The translations under genes and the position numbers were made by a program. The notes beneath the pieces are model-generated. The model searched no databases, had not been told where the DNA came from, and saw nothing but the letters and a program-made list of their open reading frames with translations. Below are positions 48,901-63,000 of a stretch of DNA of 64,000 bases, one piece after another. The first letter of the stretch is position 1, and the number at the start of each line of letters is the position of its first letter. Source of the DNA: Trema orientale (taxonomy: Eukaryota > Streptophyta > Magnoliopsida > Rosales > Cannabaceae); the NCBI GenBank assembly GCA_002914845.1, contig JXTC01000246.1, positions 246,254-310,253 of the forward strand, in the 5' to 3' direction.

Positions 48901-49620
48901 CTCCGGTATAAACAACAACAAATAATATAAGCCCAAAAAGAAATTATAATGAAAAAAAAAAACCCAATAAGAAAAAAATGAGAAAAAAGAAAAGTAAGAG
49001 TAATAATTCTCTAAGAGCTATGCATTTTTCTTTTCTTTTTTTTTTCTTTTTCACTTTTGCTCTTTTATGGTAATCATATATATTCTTCTTCTTCCATTAT
49101 TGCATCAATCCCCACGTGAGACTCACACGCACACACATCTCTCTCTTTCTCTCTCTACAAGTAAAAAAGAAAAGATAAAAATGATAACTCTCTCTCTCTC
49201 TCTCTCTCTCTCTTTATGTCTCTTTTTATAAAAATGGGGTTTTGGTGGCTTTTCTCTATCTCTTATGGATTTTGGTTTGAGACCCAATTGTTGTTGTTGT
49301 TGTTGTTGTTGGAGCTTGAAACCATAGATTGATCTTCTTCTTCTTCCTTCTTCCTTCTTCCTTCTTCCTTCTTCCTCTTCTGCTCTCTGTAACTTGTTTT
49401 GGGTTTTGCTTGCCCTGTATGTTGATGGTAATGAAAAGTGTTTGGTTAAGGAGCTCAATCTCTAACCACCAGTTGGTAGACCTAAAACTAAAACTAAAAC
49501 TAAAACCCTTTCTCTTAAACCCTTTTGTTGCTCTCTTTCTCTTCTTCTTCTCTTCTTCTCTTCAAACTTTCTCTCTCTAACTGTCTCTCTCACTCATCCA
49601 TTTGAGCAATGGAAGGAAAG
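48901..49620. other. BLH upstream region with microsatellites
   Basis: Contains CT/GA repeats (about 49190-49213), a (GTT)n tract (about 49288-49312) and CTT/TTCC repeats (about 49338-49378). These pyrimidine and purine tracts may belong to the BLH promoter or a longer leader. No coding is supported. Confidence 0.4.
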
Positions 49621-52208
49621 GTCTGGTCTGGGCTTGCTGCAATATCCACCAAAAATAACCATATTCTATTCTTATTTTGTTTATGTAAATTGTCTATTTA
49701 TTTATTATTTCTGTTTGTTGTCCTAAGCTTCCATTCTACTCTATTTAATTTTTTTTAGTCATATTTACTTGTCTGTTTGTTTGTTTATTTATTTATTTAT
49801 TTTTGTAATACTTTTTTCAAAAAAAAAAAACTTTTTCTCAAATCTAACAGGCGCATCCATTAGGTGCCCATATCACTGTATTTGTCTTTTTGTCCTAACA
49901 AATCTGTGATTTTTGTAATTAGAGTCTTGCTCTTTTACGTATTTTCATTTCAGGCCCTCTTACTTTTACTTAATTATGCTATATGTTTATAAATTAAAGT
50001 GGACTTTATTTAAAGAGAGAGTGAAATCTCAACGAGTCAAGACCATGCATATATAACTTTCTATTTTCATTAAACAAACAGAATTTTAATGGACTTTAAC
50101 CACTCTAGTTAGGTTTAATGTAATTTAGCCACTATAGTTTTCTCTATCAAAGAAAAAGTCATATTGACTAGTAGTAAATCAATTTTTTTTAACACTTGCA
50201 CATATTTTTAAGTATATAGATAAACCAATTTTATATATATTTTGAAAAAAAAAAAACAAAGGAGCCACAATAACAAATGCTTTATTGTGAATGGGATATT
50301 CCACATTGTAAATGTGGATGGTACTTGCCTAACCCACTAATGTGACACTACTTATTTGTGCCCACTTTATCTTTTTATTTTCTTTTAATTTTTTCCTTTT
50401 GGTATTTTGATGTTTTAGATTGTAACAATGAAAAAGGCATCCATCTCTTTGAAGGGGAGTGATGAAGTGGGGTTAGGCATTTGTGATTCTAATGAAAGGT
50501 ACAAACTTTTTGGAAAGTGGGTGTGGGATGATTTTCACTAGGTGCCTTTTACCTAAGAAAAAATAAATAAATAAAGAGGGATAATATATATGTAGGTATA
50601 TATATTACAAATTTTTGTAGGGTTTTATTTCACCACATAATAAATGCATGCTATTGGAAAATAAATTGTGGGATTCTTCTTGTTCTTATTTTCTTTCAAA
50701 TTTCCATGAGAAGAATAGTGAACTATGCATTATCTGAAGTCAGTATATATTTTCATTTTGAGAAGACATTTAAAACTTAAATCAAATAAAAGGAAATTTT
50801 ACATTTTCATTGAACTAAAGAACAAAACTCAACTACACAAAGATGTTAGCCTATGAACAATAAATGTCCAATCCAAAACTAGAGGCTTGCATATAAAAAG
50901 ACAAAATCATGCTTCAGAAATTTATTGATCCTGATCACTAATATGGTATATCAATAGTTTCTACGATAGTATCAATTTCATCTCTTTGACGTATAAAACT
51001 TCTAATTAAAGTTGTATTTAGTATAATTTGTGTGCTCGACTCGATTGCTAAAATTAACCAAGTCTCACAACAACGAAAAAATGTTATTTAATGGTCAACT
51101 AAAATGATTGTTCAACTACTGGTGTCAAGACTCAAGTTGCTCACTTAATGAGGATTCATTAATTGATTTCTTTCAAAGTGGTTGCAAATTAATTTATAAA
51201 TGGATAAATAAATTAAAAAGAGGACCAACATTAAACTTGCATGTTATCTTTCCAACTATATTATGTGATTTGCAGTGATAAAAAGGCTTCCAAAAATGCA
51301 TTTATCTTTTTCAAAAAAAAAAAAATTGTCTATTATAGGTCATAGCATAGGACAAGTTCCTTTCTTTTGGTCATAAACATAAGGGTCATTTTCTTGGTCA
51401 TGGACCTCAGAAAGAATCATGGTAAGGCAATTGGGAAGATGATGATGATGATGATGGGTCCTAAGATTTTTTTTTTTTTTTTTTCCTTATTGCCCTAAAG
51501 ATGGGTCCTATGATTGTCCATTAAGGGAGGCAATGGCATTACAACATTGGTATTGTGGGCCCCATGCACCATATGTCCATTTTCTGTTTTTGTTTTAATT
51601 TTAAATTTTTGGGGGTTATGAGAAAAAAATTATATATTATTGGTATACTGCCCTTTCTGACGTACTTGCAGACAATGAGTATGACCTAATCAAAGATTGT
51701 TTCCCATCAGATTGTTATTGGAAATTGATTAGAGGGTACAAGGGCCTTTTTCACAATTTCATGAAAAAACATGCTCTCCTATTACTATTTTATTTTTTTC
51801 TTGACGAATAAACAAAATTTTGTATTTTGTGGAATATATTCTTAGCAAAAAGATATGATGGAATATATTAATTTGTGCCTTATTGCATTTATTATGGTTC
51901 TGACCTAAAAGATACAGGAAATGGGAACATTGTTTTTTTAGGACAACCATACTATTACTTTTAGACTTTTATATTATGTTAATTTGTTTTACTAATTGAG
52001 GTTATAAGTTTACTATTCTATAAGGATACTAGTATTAATTTGATACTAATTATTGCAAGTTCAAAAAATGCTAATCATGATTTCATAGACAAGCAAAATT
52101 TTACTATATATTTTGGTCCATGTTTATTATCATACATACTTCAAAGAAAACAAAAATCACAACACAGAGCAACAACAATAACAATTTCTCAAGAAAAAAT
52201 AGGGTTTC

Positions 52209-52243
<35 letters not shown>

Positions 52244-53899
52244 GTATAAATGGCTCATTAATTTGATAGTAAGTATTTCTTCACTCCAACAATAAATTTC
52301 AAAGTTTCCTCACTCTATACTCCAGGGATTTGTTTTTGATTTGACATAAACAAACTACTAACTAATTCCCACCAATATAATCACTAATTAAATACATTAT
52401 CAGGTCTCAACGCACGTTAATTCTCTTTCTTTTTTTTGTTCTTTTCAATATATTCCTAAAATTAATTAAACCAAAAAGGGATATTACAATATACAAAGCA
52501 TTAACAAAGCCCACATTGGGTTTGCTTACAAGATAAAGCAAGAAAAAAAAAAAAGGAAACTAATTAAACAAATGCAATAATTATAACTTGCAAAACTCAA
52601 ACCCTTAACAACCTTTCATTTTGGCTCAATTTTTAAGTAAGAGAAGTTGGTGTATGAAGTAATAAAAACCCCAATTGTTTCAATTCAAAGCTGAGGTTCA
52701 GAGTTCGGACTTCAAAGGTGCCCTTAGGATTAGGAAGATACAAAAAGTGGGATACTGCTTTCAAAAAAAAAAAAGGTGGGATACTAAGGGCGCTCGTTTT
52801 CTTTGCGAAAATTATAGGTTTAGGTGTATGTTACTATTATGGTCGGAGTATATAAACAATTCATTTTAGGAGAGATTTATATTCACACAAGATACAAAAA
52901 ATATATATATTTCAAAATTATATGGAAATATTATCCTCTATTCTATAGCATTTTTATTTTGAAAAGTATTAGATGCTCTTTTTTTTTACACTCCACATTT
53001 CATTGTTTAATATGTATAAAATATTTTAATAAGGGCATCAATTCAGTAGGTATTTTTTTAAACATATATATATGTATCATTTTAGTTAATTAAAATTTAT
53101 CATGCACATTTTTTTATGTTAAAAATAAGAGAGAAAAATAGCATTAATAATACACGTCTTTTTATGTACATTATTATAGTCATTGAATCATTATTAGATG
53201 ATGATTCAACGACTAAAAAAAATATCTATATATAAGTTAAAAAAAATACCTAATAAATTGATAACCTTTTAATAATATAATAAATTATAGTAAAATTTAA
53301 GTATTAAGTTAAGAATGCAACAACGTTAGCATTCTTCTTTTATTTATGCATGTCAAAAAAGCTGACCCTTTTTTTCTATTTTATGATAAGGCGCCTGACC
53401 CAGTGAGAGAGAGAGAGAGATCAGAGTAGGTTTGGCAACTTTGCATGCAGGCTCAGGCAAAGGGTAGGTAGGTATGCCCTTATTGAATAAATACCCATAT
53501 GGCACAGAGCCAACGTGAGGTTTTTATTTTCTCAAAAATTTAAAAAAAAAAGAAAAATAAAAAGAAATTAACATTGGGATTCTCTAAAAAGCGATGTATC
53601 TAAGGAAAGTGAAGGGGTAGGATTGGATTGGGTTCAGGTCTCAGGTCTCAGGTCTCAGGGGTCTGTGGTGAAAGGAATCACTGTCAAAACTCATAACTCT
53701 CCAAATTACGCAATCTATGTTATGAATGAGTGACTACCTACTGTTCTTGTTCCTGGGGCTTTGCATTTCTGACACCACAGGATTCCTGTCCGGACTCATC
53801 CTAATCCTTCTTCTTTTTATTTTTTATTTTTTCCTATAAAAATGGTAAAGGGTACCAGTGTCTAGGTCATATCCACGTGTATATATTATGTGATTTACC
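49621..53899. other. Gene-poor intergenic region
   Basis: AT-rich. Has a (GAT)n tract near 51439-51456, an (ATT)n tract near 52209-52241 and a short CAGGTCT tandem repeat near 53633-53660. A GA tract lies at 53405-53420. No gene or clear mobile element end is seen. Confidence 0.4.
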
Positions 53900-54225
53900 G
53901 GAAAAAAAATTATATAAATTTAATATTATTTTTTGACTTATGCAAAATTATATTTCTTTATTTTAAATATTTAAAAATTTATACTTTTTGCATGTAAATT
54001 ATTCTACAAATTTCTCACTAAATATGAAATCTGAATTGAGGATATTATATTTCTGTTAACTAACACACAAAAAAATCATTGAAAATAGTGTAAAAGAATT
54101 AAAATATATCATCTAATTTATGCACAAAAAGTACAAATTTGTAAAGATTTGAAACATAGAGGTATAATTTTGTACAAGCTAAAAGACAAGGTTAAAACTG
54201 TAGAAAGGTCATACTTTATTTTTTC
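53900..54225. mobile_element. Inverted-repeat MITE family, copy 2
   Basis: The right arm, from TAATTTATGCACAAAAAGTAC to GAAAGGTCATACTTTATTTT, is the reverse complement of copy 3 and related to copy 1. The left arm (TAATATTATTTTTTGACTTA) pairs with it imperfectly. Non-coding. Confidence 0.6.
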
Positions 54226-57200
54226 CTTTTGTGTGTAATTATTAATTATATATAATAATAATTTATGAATTATATTTATTGTATTATCTTTCCAAATTTT
54301 TAACATATATAGTGAACTATCTTTAATTTGTAATTGTTATAATTATACCCCATTTGTTACAAACTTTCTTCTTTTTTTTTTTGGAAATGAGGGGAAATGA
54401 GAGCAACACTCTCTCTTTTTTTTTTTTTCTTTTTTTAAATTTCTCACATCATGACGTTCAATCAAAAATCGAGACAAGTGCATAAATTTTCTTCGAAAAA
54501 TAATATTAGTTTTTATAACTTCAACTTTACATAAGGTTAGGAAAAATGGTGGGATTTGATATTAGCTTTTTTTAATAAATCATTGAGCTCATACTTTACA
54601 AATGATAGATTTTTGTTTAAAATATTAATAATAATAACGTAATAAACAGACAATTTGTTGCAATAATTACATAATTGATGATAGTTCACTATGTAAACTG
54701 AAAATTTGGGGATCAAAGTGGTTTAGCGAGCATAATTCAAAGGCTCTATATATTGTGAAATGAGTCAAAAATCTTTAGCGGTGTGTGTCTCGTAACATTG
54801 GTCTTTTAAGTAAGAAAGAAATATTCAAATTTGATATAGAAGACTAGAGATTATCTTGGATTAAACTATTTATTCCAAATTTTAGACTAGATTATCTTTT
54901 TAGAAGTATGGTTAATGTAGTTATTATTATCATGGGAAAATGCTAAAAAGCTCTTTTGAGTTTTAGAAAGTATTAGTTTCTATTCTATGTTTTTTGAAAT
55001 AAAACATATGAATTTATATTCGCATTTTGTCAAATTATGTCGAAATTGTGCTTGCCAACAAATTTCTATTGATTTTTGACAATTTTTATCCGAAACTGCC
55101 CAAAATGTCCATAGTCAAAATAATTAAATTATTCATTCAACCTACACAAATAACTTAAAATGCTAGACGCTCAATTTATTATTAGCTTAAAAAGGTATTC
55201 AGTTGTAACGTCAATAAGGTAGTTAGACTATTTGATTAATTATGACTGAAGGTATTATTGTCATTTTATTGTATAATTTTAACCAAATACAACCAAAGAG
55301 ATAATTTTAACTAAAGTTAATAAATTGACACAAATTTTATATTTTCAAAAGAAGAATGCTAAGAGCCTAAGATCACTCTCTTTTACACTCTCTTATCTCT
55401 ATAACATGACTAATGATAAGGATACTAAAATCTTGCACCAAGAACTTACACCAGATAATATAGCATGCACTTTAATCACTATTTATTGTAAAATAGGACC
55501 ACACCATTTAAAGTTATATAGTTAAAAATGATGCCACATCATTGATATAAATTTAACATATATAGGTAGAAGTTGCAATGACAAGTTTAACCTAATAACT
55601 AGAAAAATAATTAATAGAGCTCAAAGAACTTATCTATACACACAGATTTGTCATTCCAAAAGTGTCCTTCAACAACCCTTCCCTCCCTCCCAATCCCCAA
55701 ACAAAATTAAAATTTGAATCTTTTTCAAAAGCACATAATTCAAAATAGTCCACATACCTTAATTAAGAAAATAAGCTTCTTTGCAAATGAGCTTTTTTAA
55801 TAAGTATCTTTTTTTTCACTATTATGTGAAACTAGCCATTTTTAAGTTATGAATTTATTTTAAAGATTAGAATATTCTCAGTCGAATAACTTAATCACGC
55901 TCGATAATATTGTCGAGTCAAGGCTTCGTGACTAGATGATACTCGATAAGCATGTCAAGCTACTCAATGCGTTAGGCAAAAGAATAGTATAACAATTGAT
56001 AACCATGTCATAAGTTATTTTAAACTTAAAATTATAGGCCTCTGACAAAAATTGCTAAATAAGATATATAGACTATTCTAGCTAATTTTCATGGAAATAA
56101 TATAAGTGAAAAATAAGCAAACAACAAACGATTATATTTTCTTTTCCTTTATGAAAAATCTATTGTTTTCTGCTATTTTTTTTTTTTTTTTATGGGAGAT
56201 AATAGTATAAGTTGGGTATATCTTTATAACAGGTCTTAAGTACCAAGCAAAAAAAAAATGTTGCTAAACTAGACCAACATATTATGTTTGTCACTTCACA
56301 CCTTAAGGGTGATTTGTTAGATTCTTTGACAACGACCACACATTAATTTTGTCCAAGATAGTTACAATATTCCTTAATCCTTAGCCACTCGAATTAAATC
56401 CCCAGTTTCTGAAATTGGAAAGATAAGTAAGTTCCATAATTCTCTAAAAAAATGAAAATAAATAGGTTTCAATAACCTATTGCCGTAAATCTTATATGAG
56501 AATGTAATTCTTCTTATTAATTACTATAAGATGTTATAAACTTATGCTCTAGTCAATAAATTGGATTTATAAAAACAAAAAAATATGTACTTTTCTTGTT
56601 TTCAAAACCAAGCAAGATTAAATTGTAAATTAATTAGGATTTTTTTTTTTCATTTTTAGTTGAAAGATTCTATAGAAGTACTTATTTGTTTATCGAATGG
56701 TGGAAGGATATCGTCTTGCCCTTTAGTATGTCTTTTTTGGTGTCCATTTAATTATACTTGGACAGATAACATAATTAAATAGTTAAGATTTTTCACAAAA
56801 ATATAAATAAATAAATATGTGTTGTGGGGTTTGTTTGTAAGTTTACATGTAAAAATTTATTTAATGAACAAAGTACAAATTTGTTATATATATATATATA
56901 TTAAATAAACAGACGATCCGCGTCCTTGAATATTAGCATAAAATGATGTCGAAATCAAGTTGTGGTATTGTAATCAATACATAATCAAACATCATTAAAT
57001 TCGGTTGTGTAGATTTTGTTCTGATTAGTTGGGAATGGTAAGTTTATTTTATAAATCTTTTTTACTACAAATTTGCATATGTACACTTTAATACATTGAT
57101 TAACCAACCACAATCCAAATCCTATATGCAAGTTTATTTATTTATTTTTTTATTGAAATATATGCGCAAGTTTATTATCCAGTTGATTGAAAGAAAAAAA

Positions 57201-58239
57201 AAATCTCCCTAACTTGAAGTTGATTAAGCACTTTAGAAAGTACGTGATCTGGCTAAATGTATGCATCAAAAGATGATATTAAGTTACGAAAGGGAAGAAA
57301 TTGCACTACTTCCATTACCAAATTCTGCCACTGCTATTGAAAAAAAATATATATATAGTGAAACTTCCCAACAATTCATACAAACTAAAAATTGTACCTG
57401 AGACCGACTATCTTAGGCAAAATCTATAATTAATTTTTTTTAATTTTATACTCAATTAAAAAATTTTCTTTGTGCCCATTGGAGTGCCTAAATCATTAAT
57501 ATTTATTCTAAAAAAAATTATAAATATTAGTTGAGTAATTCACGGGGGGACTCTAATTAATAAAAATCTCAAATGGGCTATAAGGCAAAGGCCAAGGCCG
57601 GCACGTGGATCTTGTATAAACAAATATTAACATAAACTGAACATCATATTAATAAATTTTTATTTGTGATTACTTGTGATAAACCACCTTATCCTTTATT
57701 TATTATAAACAACAAATATTTTTTTAAAACGTATATTTTGTTGAAATTTCCAACTGTTGTCTAGTTTGCATAGCCGGGTAGGTAATCTATATATTAATAG
57801 CAAAATAATCAATTAAAATAACTAATGTTTGACAAATAGGACTGTGGGACCGTTCTATCTGAAACGTGGCAATCATAGGTGGAGAGGAGTTTTATGCCAA
57901 TTTTTGTTTCGTATTTATTTATTATTTAATTAAATAATTTTTTTTTTAAGTTGGCGTATTTACAAATAATCAACTTCATTTGGTGTGTTCAAGCAAAAAA
58001 AAAATCATTTGGTATGGAAAGCGGGGCCCACAGTTTAGCTTCAACTGGTGCGTGTCGGAACCTGGATGGTTCATCGCTGGTGATGTAAGCTATGACGTGG
58101 AGTAGGACCCACCGAGATAGTGAATGTGGGTCCACAGGGACGCATAAGTCTATGTAGGCTTTTGTTTTTATAAAAAAGGTACTATTGAAGTTTCGAATTG
58201 CATTTATGGCTTCCTCTGTATCTTTGTTTGCTTTTAACA
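54226..58239. other. Gene-poor intergenic region
   Basis: Long AT-rich stretch with poly(A)/poly(T) runs and no supported gene, RNA or intact mobile element. Short open frames are chance. Confidence 0.4.
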
Positions 58240-58245
58240 TCTCAT

Positions 58246-59396
58246 AAGGCTTGACAATGGGGCAGGGCGGGGCGGAGCGGGGCAAGTTTCCTTCCGATCC
58301 ACCCCACCCCGAAAGAAGACTCGTCCCGTGTCCTCTGTCCCGTTTAATAAATGGGACGGGGCGGACATTACCGGTTAGGCAACGGGTAAACCCTTCTCGT
58401 CCCGTTAACTTGTTTATAATTTTTTTTTTTAAAATCTCAGTACTACTTTTAGCTAATCTCCCCATTAAAAAAAATTAAGTAAAGATCTGAAATTGATCTT
58501 GATATTTAAAAGATAATAACATAAATTTGTTAATAATGAATTCTGTTCCTAATAAGTAAACTTTTGGGAAAGAAAAATCGTAACACAACTAAATTTCTTA
58601 ACATTACTCGGTTCAGGGATATATATTGCATAAACACTAAGCATCAAAATTTGAATTTTGATATTTTATAAAAAAAATAATTCGAATTTGATATTAAGGT
58701 ATCAAACACGGTATTTTACATCATAAAAATTAAACATCATCACACAAAAATTCATTAAAGATGATCCGTAAAATTTGAACAAAAGGTTCCCAATAATGTG
58801 TCCGAATAATATAGAACTCTTTTTTAAAAAAAATAAAAAATCCGAGTTTGAGAGAGTCTATTTATTTGGTTCCTAATAATATCAAATCTTTCACCGAAAA
58901 AAAAAGATAATAATAATAATAAGAAGAAAAAAGGAAAGAAAATCCTAATAGAACTAAAATTCTCACTATAGCACATGTATATATAGTGTGCATATATACA
59001 TACAAATATAGACACTCGGAATTCTCATATGAAAAAAAGTAAAAGTTGATCAAGAGGCTAAATTGAAGAGAAGTTATGGATCGTTCGTTTGCTAATCGTT
59101 CCTCAAGAAGACGATAACCTACTGCATATGGTTCTACTGATAACCCATCTTTAACATATCAAAGAAAATGAACTTTTTCTTTTTCTTACTCTTTTTTTCA
59201 TGAGCAGTGTTAAATCGCTAATTTTTTTTCTAAAAAAATTTAAATTAATAAACGATGTGAGTTCGGGGCGGGGCAAAGAAAGCCCCCCGCCCCAATTCAA
59301 TATAGGTAGATCTTGTCCCGAATCCACCCGCCCTGTTTATTGTGGGGCAAACCCACACTATTAGGGGCGGCGCACACGGGGCAAATTGACAAGCCT
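58246..59396. mobile_element. GC-edged TIR element, hAT-like
   Basis: About 1.15 kb. The left end AAGGCTTGACAATGGGGC and the reverse complement of the right end, AAGGCTTGTCAATTTGCCCC, form terminal inverted repeats. Both subterminal regions (58255-58400 and 59262-59385) are packed with GGGGCGGGGC/CCCGCCCC motifs, while the centre is AT-rich and non-coding. TCTCAT flanks it at 58240-58245 and 59397-59402, with only partial agreement beyond, so the target duplication may be 6-8 bp, compatible with hAT. Confidence 0.6.
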
Positions 59397-59796
59397 TCTC
59401 ATTAAACTCATTTTTCAGGCTTAGATTAAATTTTTGGACACAGGGGCTAAATTGTACTTGCAAGTCTAAAAATTAAGTTATTTCCAACAAAAAAAAAAGA
59501 AAATAAAGTATAATAATTAGGGCATTTCTAGAATACGGCATTAAAAATAGTGATTATTGATACGAATTGGTTCTTGTAATATAAGTGGCTGTTGAAGAAT
59601 TTGTGGCTCACTTAGTTCATTAGAGGAGATTTGTTAAATATAACGAATTATTTATTTGGACAAATATGGTTATTCGTCAGTCATTTAAAGATAATTCTTT
59701 AATTTTCAAAATATTTTAGGAAAGGAAAAGATAAAGGGATTCTAATTCAACTTACCCTTTCTTGTTTGAACGAGTCCTAACTGAAATTCGGGAGAT

Positions 59797-59990
59797 GATG
59801 AAGTGGGTTGGCTCAAGTGGTAAGAGCACCCACTACCTAGGATCTCGGTCCTGGGTTCGAGTCACACCGGGGGTAGGCGTGAAAACCTATTATCCCTAAT
59901 GGGGTGGGATGGGGATTGGGTATTTTCCTTTAATTTGTAATAAGTGGAGGTCATTAGTTAAGCCCCACTTTTAAAAAAAAAAAAAAAAAA
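59797..59990 (+). mobile_element. tRNA-derived SINE with perfect 16-bp TSD
   Basis: The head carries an A-box (TTGGCTCAAGTGGTAAGAGC) and a B-box (GGGTTCGAGTCACACC). A body of about 190 bp ends in an 18-base poly(A). CTGAAATTCGGGAGAT occurs just before (59781-59796) and again just after (59991-60006), a perfect target-site duplication. The identical repeats and the clean A-tail suggest a recent insertion. Confidence 0.88.
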
Positions 59991-60006
59991 CTGAAATTCG
60001 GGAGAT

Positions 60007-63000
60007 CTAGTTGGGGATTTCTGAGCATTTCCCTAATTTGCTATTGCAGTAATTATGAAGTTTGAGAGCTCTGTTATTTCGCAAAGACTTTTTGTATTAC
60101 CTTCTTGATATTATTATTATTATTATTTTTTTCCTAGGAGATTTTCATCGTTGATCTTCTCACTATTAAAGAATACTTCAAATCACGGCCTATACCACAT
60201 GAATGAAAAAATAAATTTCCAAATATTTTTTTAAATCTCTTTTTCATGCCATTAAAAATATAAAGATGCCACTAAAAAAAATAAAGATTTAAGGTGAAAA
60301 AATAAAGATGAAGAAGAAGAGAGAAGGCAGAGATTTGAAATAGAAAGACTTATATGAATATTCCTACAAATTTCTAACACACCAACCTATCTCTGAAGCA
60401 CAATCAGCTTTCTTTCTTTCCCTTTTTTATCAATTACAATTTCTTCTAAGATTGAACATGTGTTCTTTAAAGTGCACATTCAACATTTTTTATCATCCAA
60501 TGAAAATGTGACCACCACAAATCTATATAATCCAAAAAAAACTCTATATCGTTTTTTAGAATTAATTTGCCACTGTTTGGTATGACGGTTCTAAGTTTTC
60601 TGATTAATGAGAAAGTTGAGAAGGATGATGTAATGGTATAGAAACTTGAATTATGGAGTTTGGTTATGCATTAGATCTTGTCTATAATTCATGGATTCGA
60701 AAACTATGTTTAGTTATACATGAGAATGTACTAATTTTTAATATTTTGAAAAAAAATATATCAAATAATTATATCTTTGGATATTTTGTATAATAAAATA
60801 AATAAATAAATATTTTTAAACTCATAAAATTTAATTTATTAGAAGAAATTATGTATGTTATTGTAGGCATAAGTTTTAGATTGGAGTTAATCTGAAATCC
60901 ACTTATTTTGGAGGGTTTGGCTTTATCCTAAAATATGACTAAGTGAATCCTATAGAGTTCACATTTCCAGATATTAAAAATGCAAAACTCATAATAAACA
61001 TAGAAATATCTCAGATTCCCATTCCTATACCTAACTACACCCCATACCAAACAACACCTAAACAAATACACCCAACACAAAACCAGCTCAATCACAAAAT
61101 CACAACTCATAACTAACAGTAATAGATTAATTAATATCTTCGAAGATGCTTTGCATGCTTACCCGCAGTATCCCCAAGTTTGTGCTACTGATGATCCCAT
61201 TGAGAAATTAACCCTCGACTGCCCTTGAATTAATTTTGGCTCCATTTGGTATTCAAAAATCTCTGTACCTCGTGTCGTTTTCTAACGAAAGTTTTTCCCT
61301 TTTCAGGGTTATTTTTTGGTGTGTAGGGTTCCAAAAGAATAAATGTACCTCGTATCTAATCTTACTCATTGGATCAATATCCTACGGTTCTGAGCAACAC
61401 CCCTCAATAATCTCAATTTTCTATACCCTATTGTAGAAACTCCCAAATAACTAACAAATATTTACAGGTTTTATAGAATTTTTCTTTCTCTTGTTAAATT
61501 ATATGTTTGTCCGTAGGGGCAAAAGCCTACTAGGGGGTTGGTTTATGTTAATCTGCCTTATTCTTTTATTATTAAAATCAATATCGACTGTTTTTTTTTA
61601 ACGTGAATATTAACTATTTTTTACCAGCTTAACTTTTGGAAGAGACTTTAAATCTATATAAATACGTATGAAAACTAGAGATATTGTTACATGTTGAGCA
61701 GCTGTACGATCTTGATATACATTTTTGGGATTTCTACGAATAACATGAGATTACATAATTGTTACTATTCATTATGGAAAACAAAAACTTTATATCATAA
61801 TTCATGTGTATATGGAAAACAAAAACTTTAAATCACAATTCACGTGTATGTGTGTGTGTGTATATATATATATATATTACATTGTACCTGCCATATAAGA
61901 AGTTACATCATTTAAATTATGAATCTATGAGAAATTGTTACCATGTTTAACGTAAGTCTCTTAACATATGGGAAAAAGAAAAGGTGCTAAACATGTTTTC
62001 ACTATATCAACTTTTTAAAGAGCTATTTAGATTTTATCTTCTATTTTTTTTCAGGGGAAAGAACTACTTAGTGTTGGAACAAGTATCATCAGAACTTACT
62101 GAAGCCAAATCATGCTTTAAAAAAGTTCCCAAAAAAAGTTAAAATGGCACCAAATGCTCATGTGATTGTTAGATACATCTGTTCATGTGTAGTACTTTGA
62201 AGGTATTAGTGCTACCTTACACTTATGGAGCTCCATGCACAATCATATGTATGTTATTAGATAAATGTTTTCTCCTTTTTCATCATTGAATTCATTGACA
62301 TGATCATTGATATAACATTTCATGTCCATACGGTTAGGTGTGGGACAACTTGAGGGGCTTTTAAAGCCTCACTGAAAATTCCCATGTCATGATCAAAACA
62401 ACAGTCTCTAAATTTGGTGCTTGAGCTAAGGCTTTGCACTTGAAAATAACTGAAGGCCCATCTTGGAGTTCATTGAAACTATTCATGGATTTTATAGGCT
62501 GCCCTCTATAGATCCACATGAAAATGTTTCAACATTAATTTCAATTGAGAAAAAAAGAAGAAGAACAAGATAGTACAATACATCAAGTCTGACAGCTAGA
62601 AAACGTAATGAAATTCCTTTTTTTAAAATGCTCTTAATGCTTAATTTATGAACCATTCTAATTAACTTGATGGCTTTACAAAAAAACCCTTCTGTGTGTT
62701 ATTTTTACTTGAATATTTGGTTCAAGTTTATTAATTAAATCTTCTCCCTCTATATACACCCTTTGCTCCAAATGACTGAAATCCCACATTATTGTTCCCA
62801 ACTATGCATTTTATTAGAATACTAATGTTTGCTAGTTGTCATGGTCCAAGGAGTTCCTAAATTCTGCATTCATTTAACTAAGCTCAGCAAAAATCCAAAT
62901 TCATATATCATATGAAGAATGACAGTTGCTTATTAGTTTATCATGTGGGTGATTTGTATCATGATTCAATCAAGCTCTTCCTCAGTAATCCATGGAGACA

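Noticed and set aside
57989-58465. 158-residue open frame on the minus strand
   Set aside because: It crosses the GC-rich end of the TIR element, has no recognisable domain and mirrors repeated GGGGCGG motifs; a chance frame.
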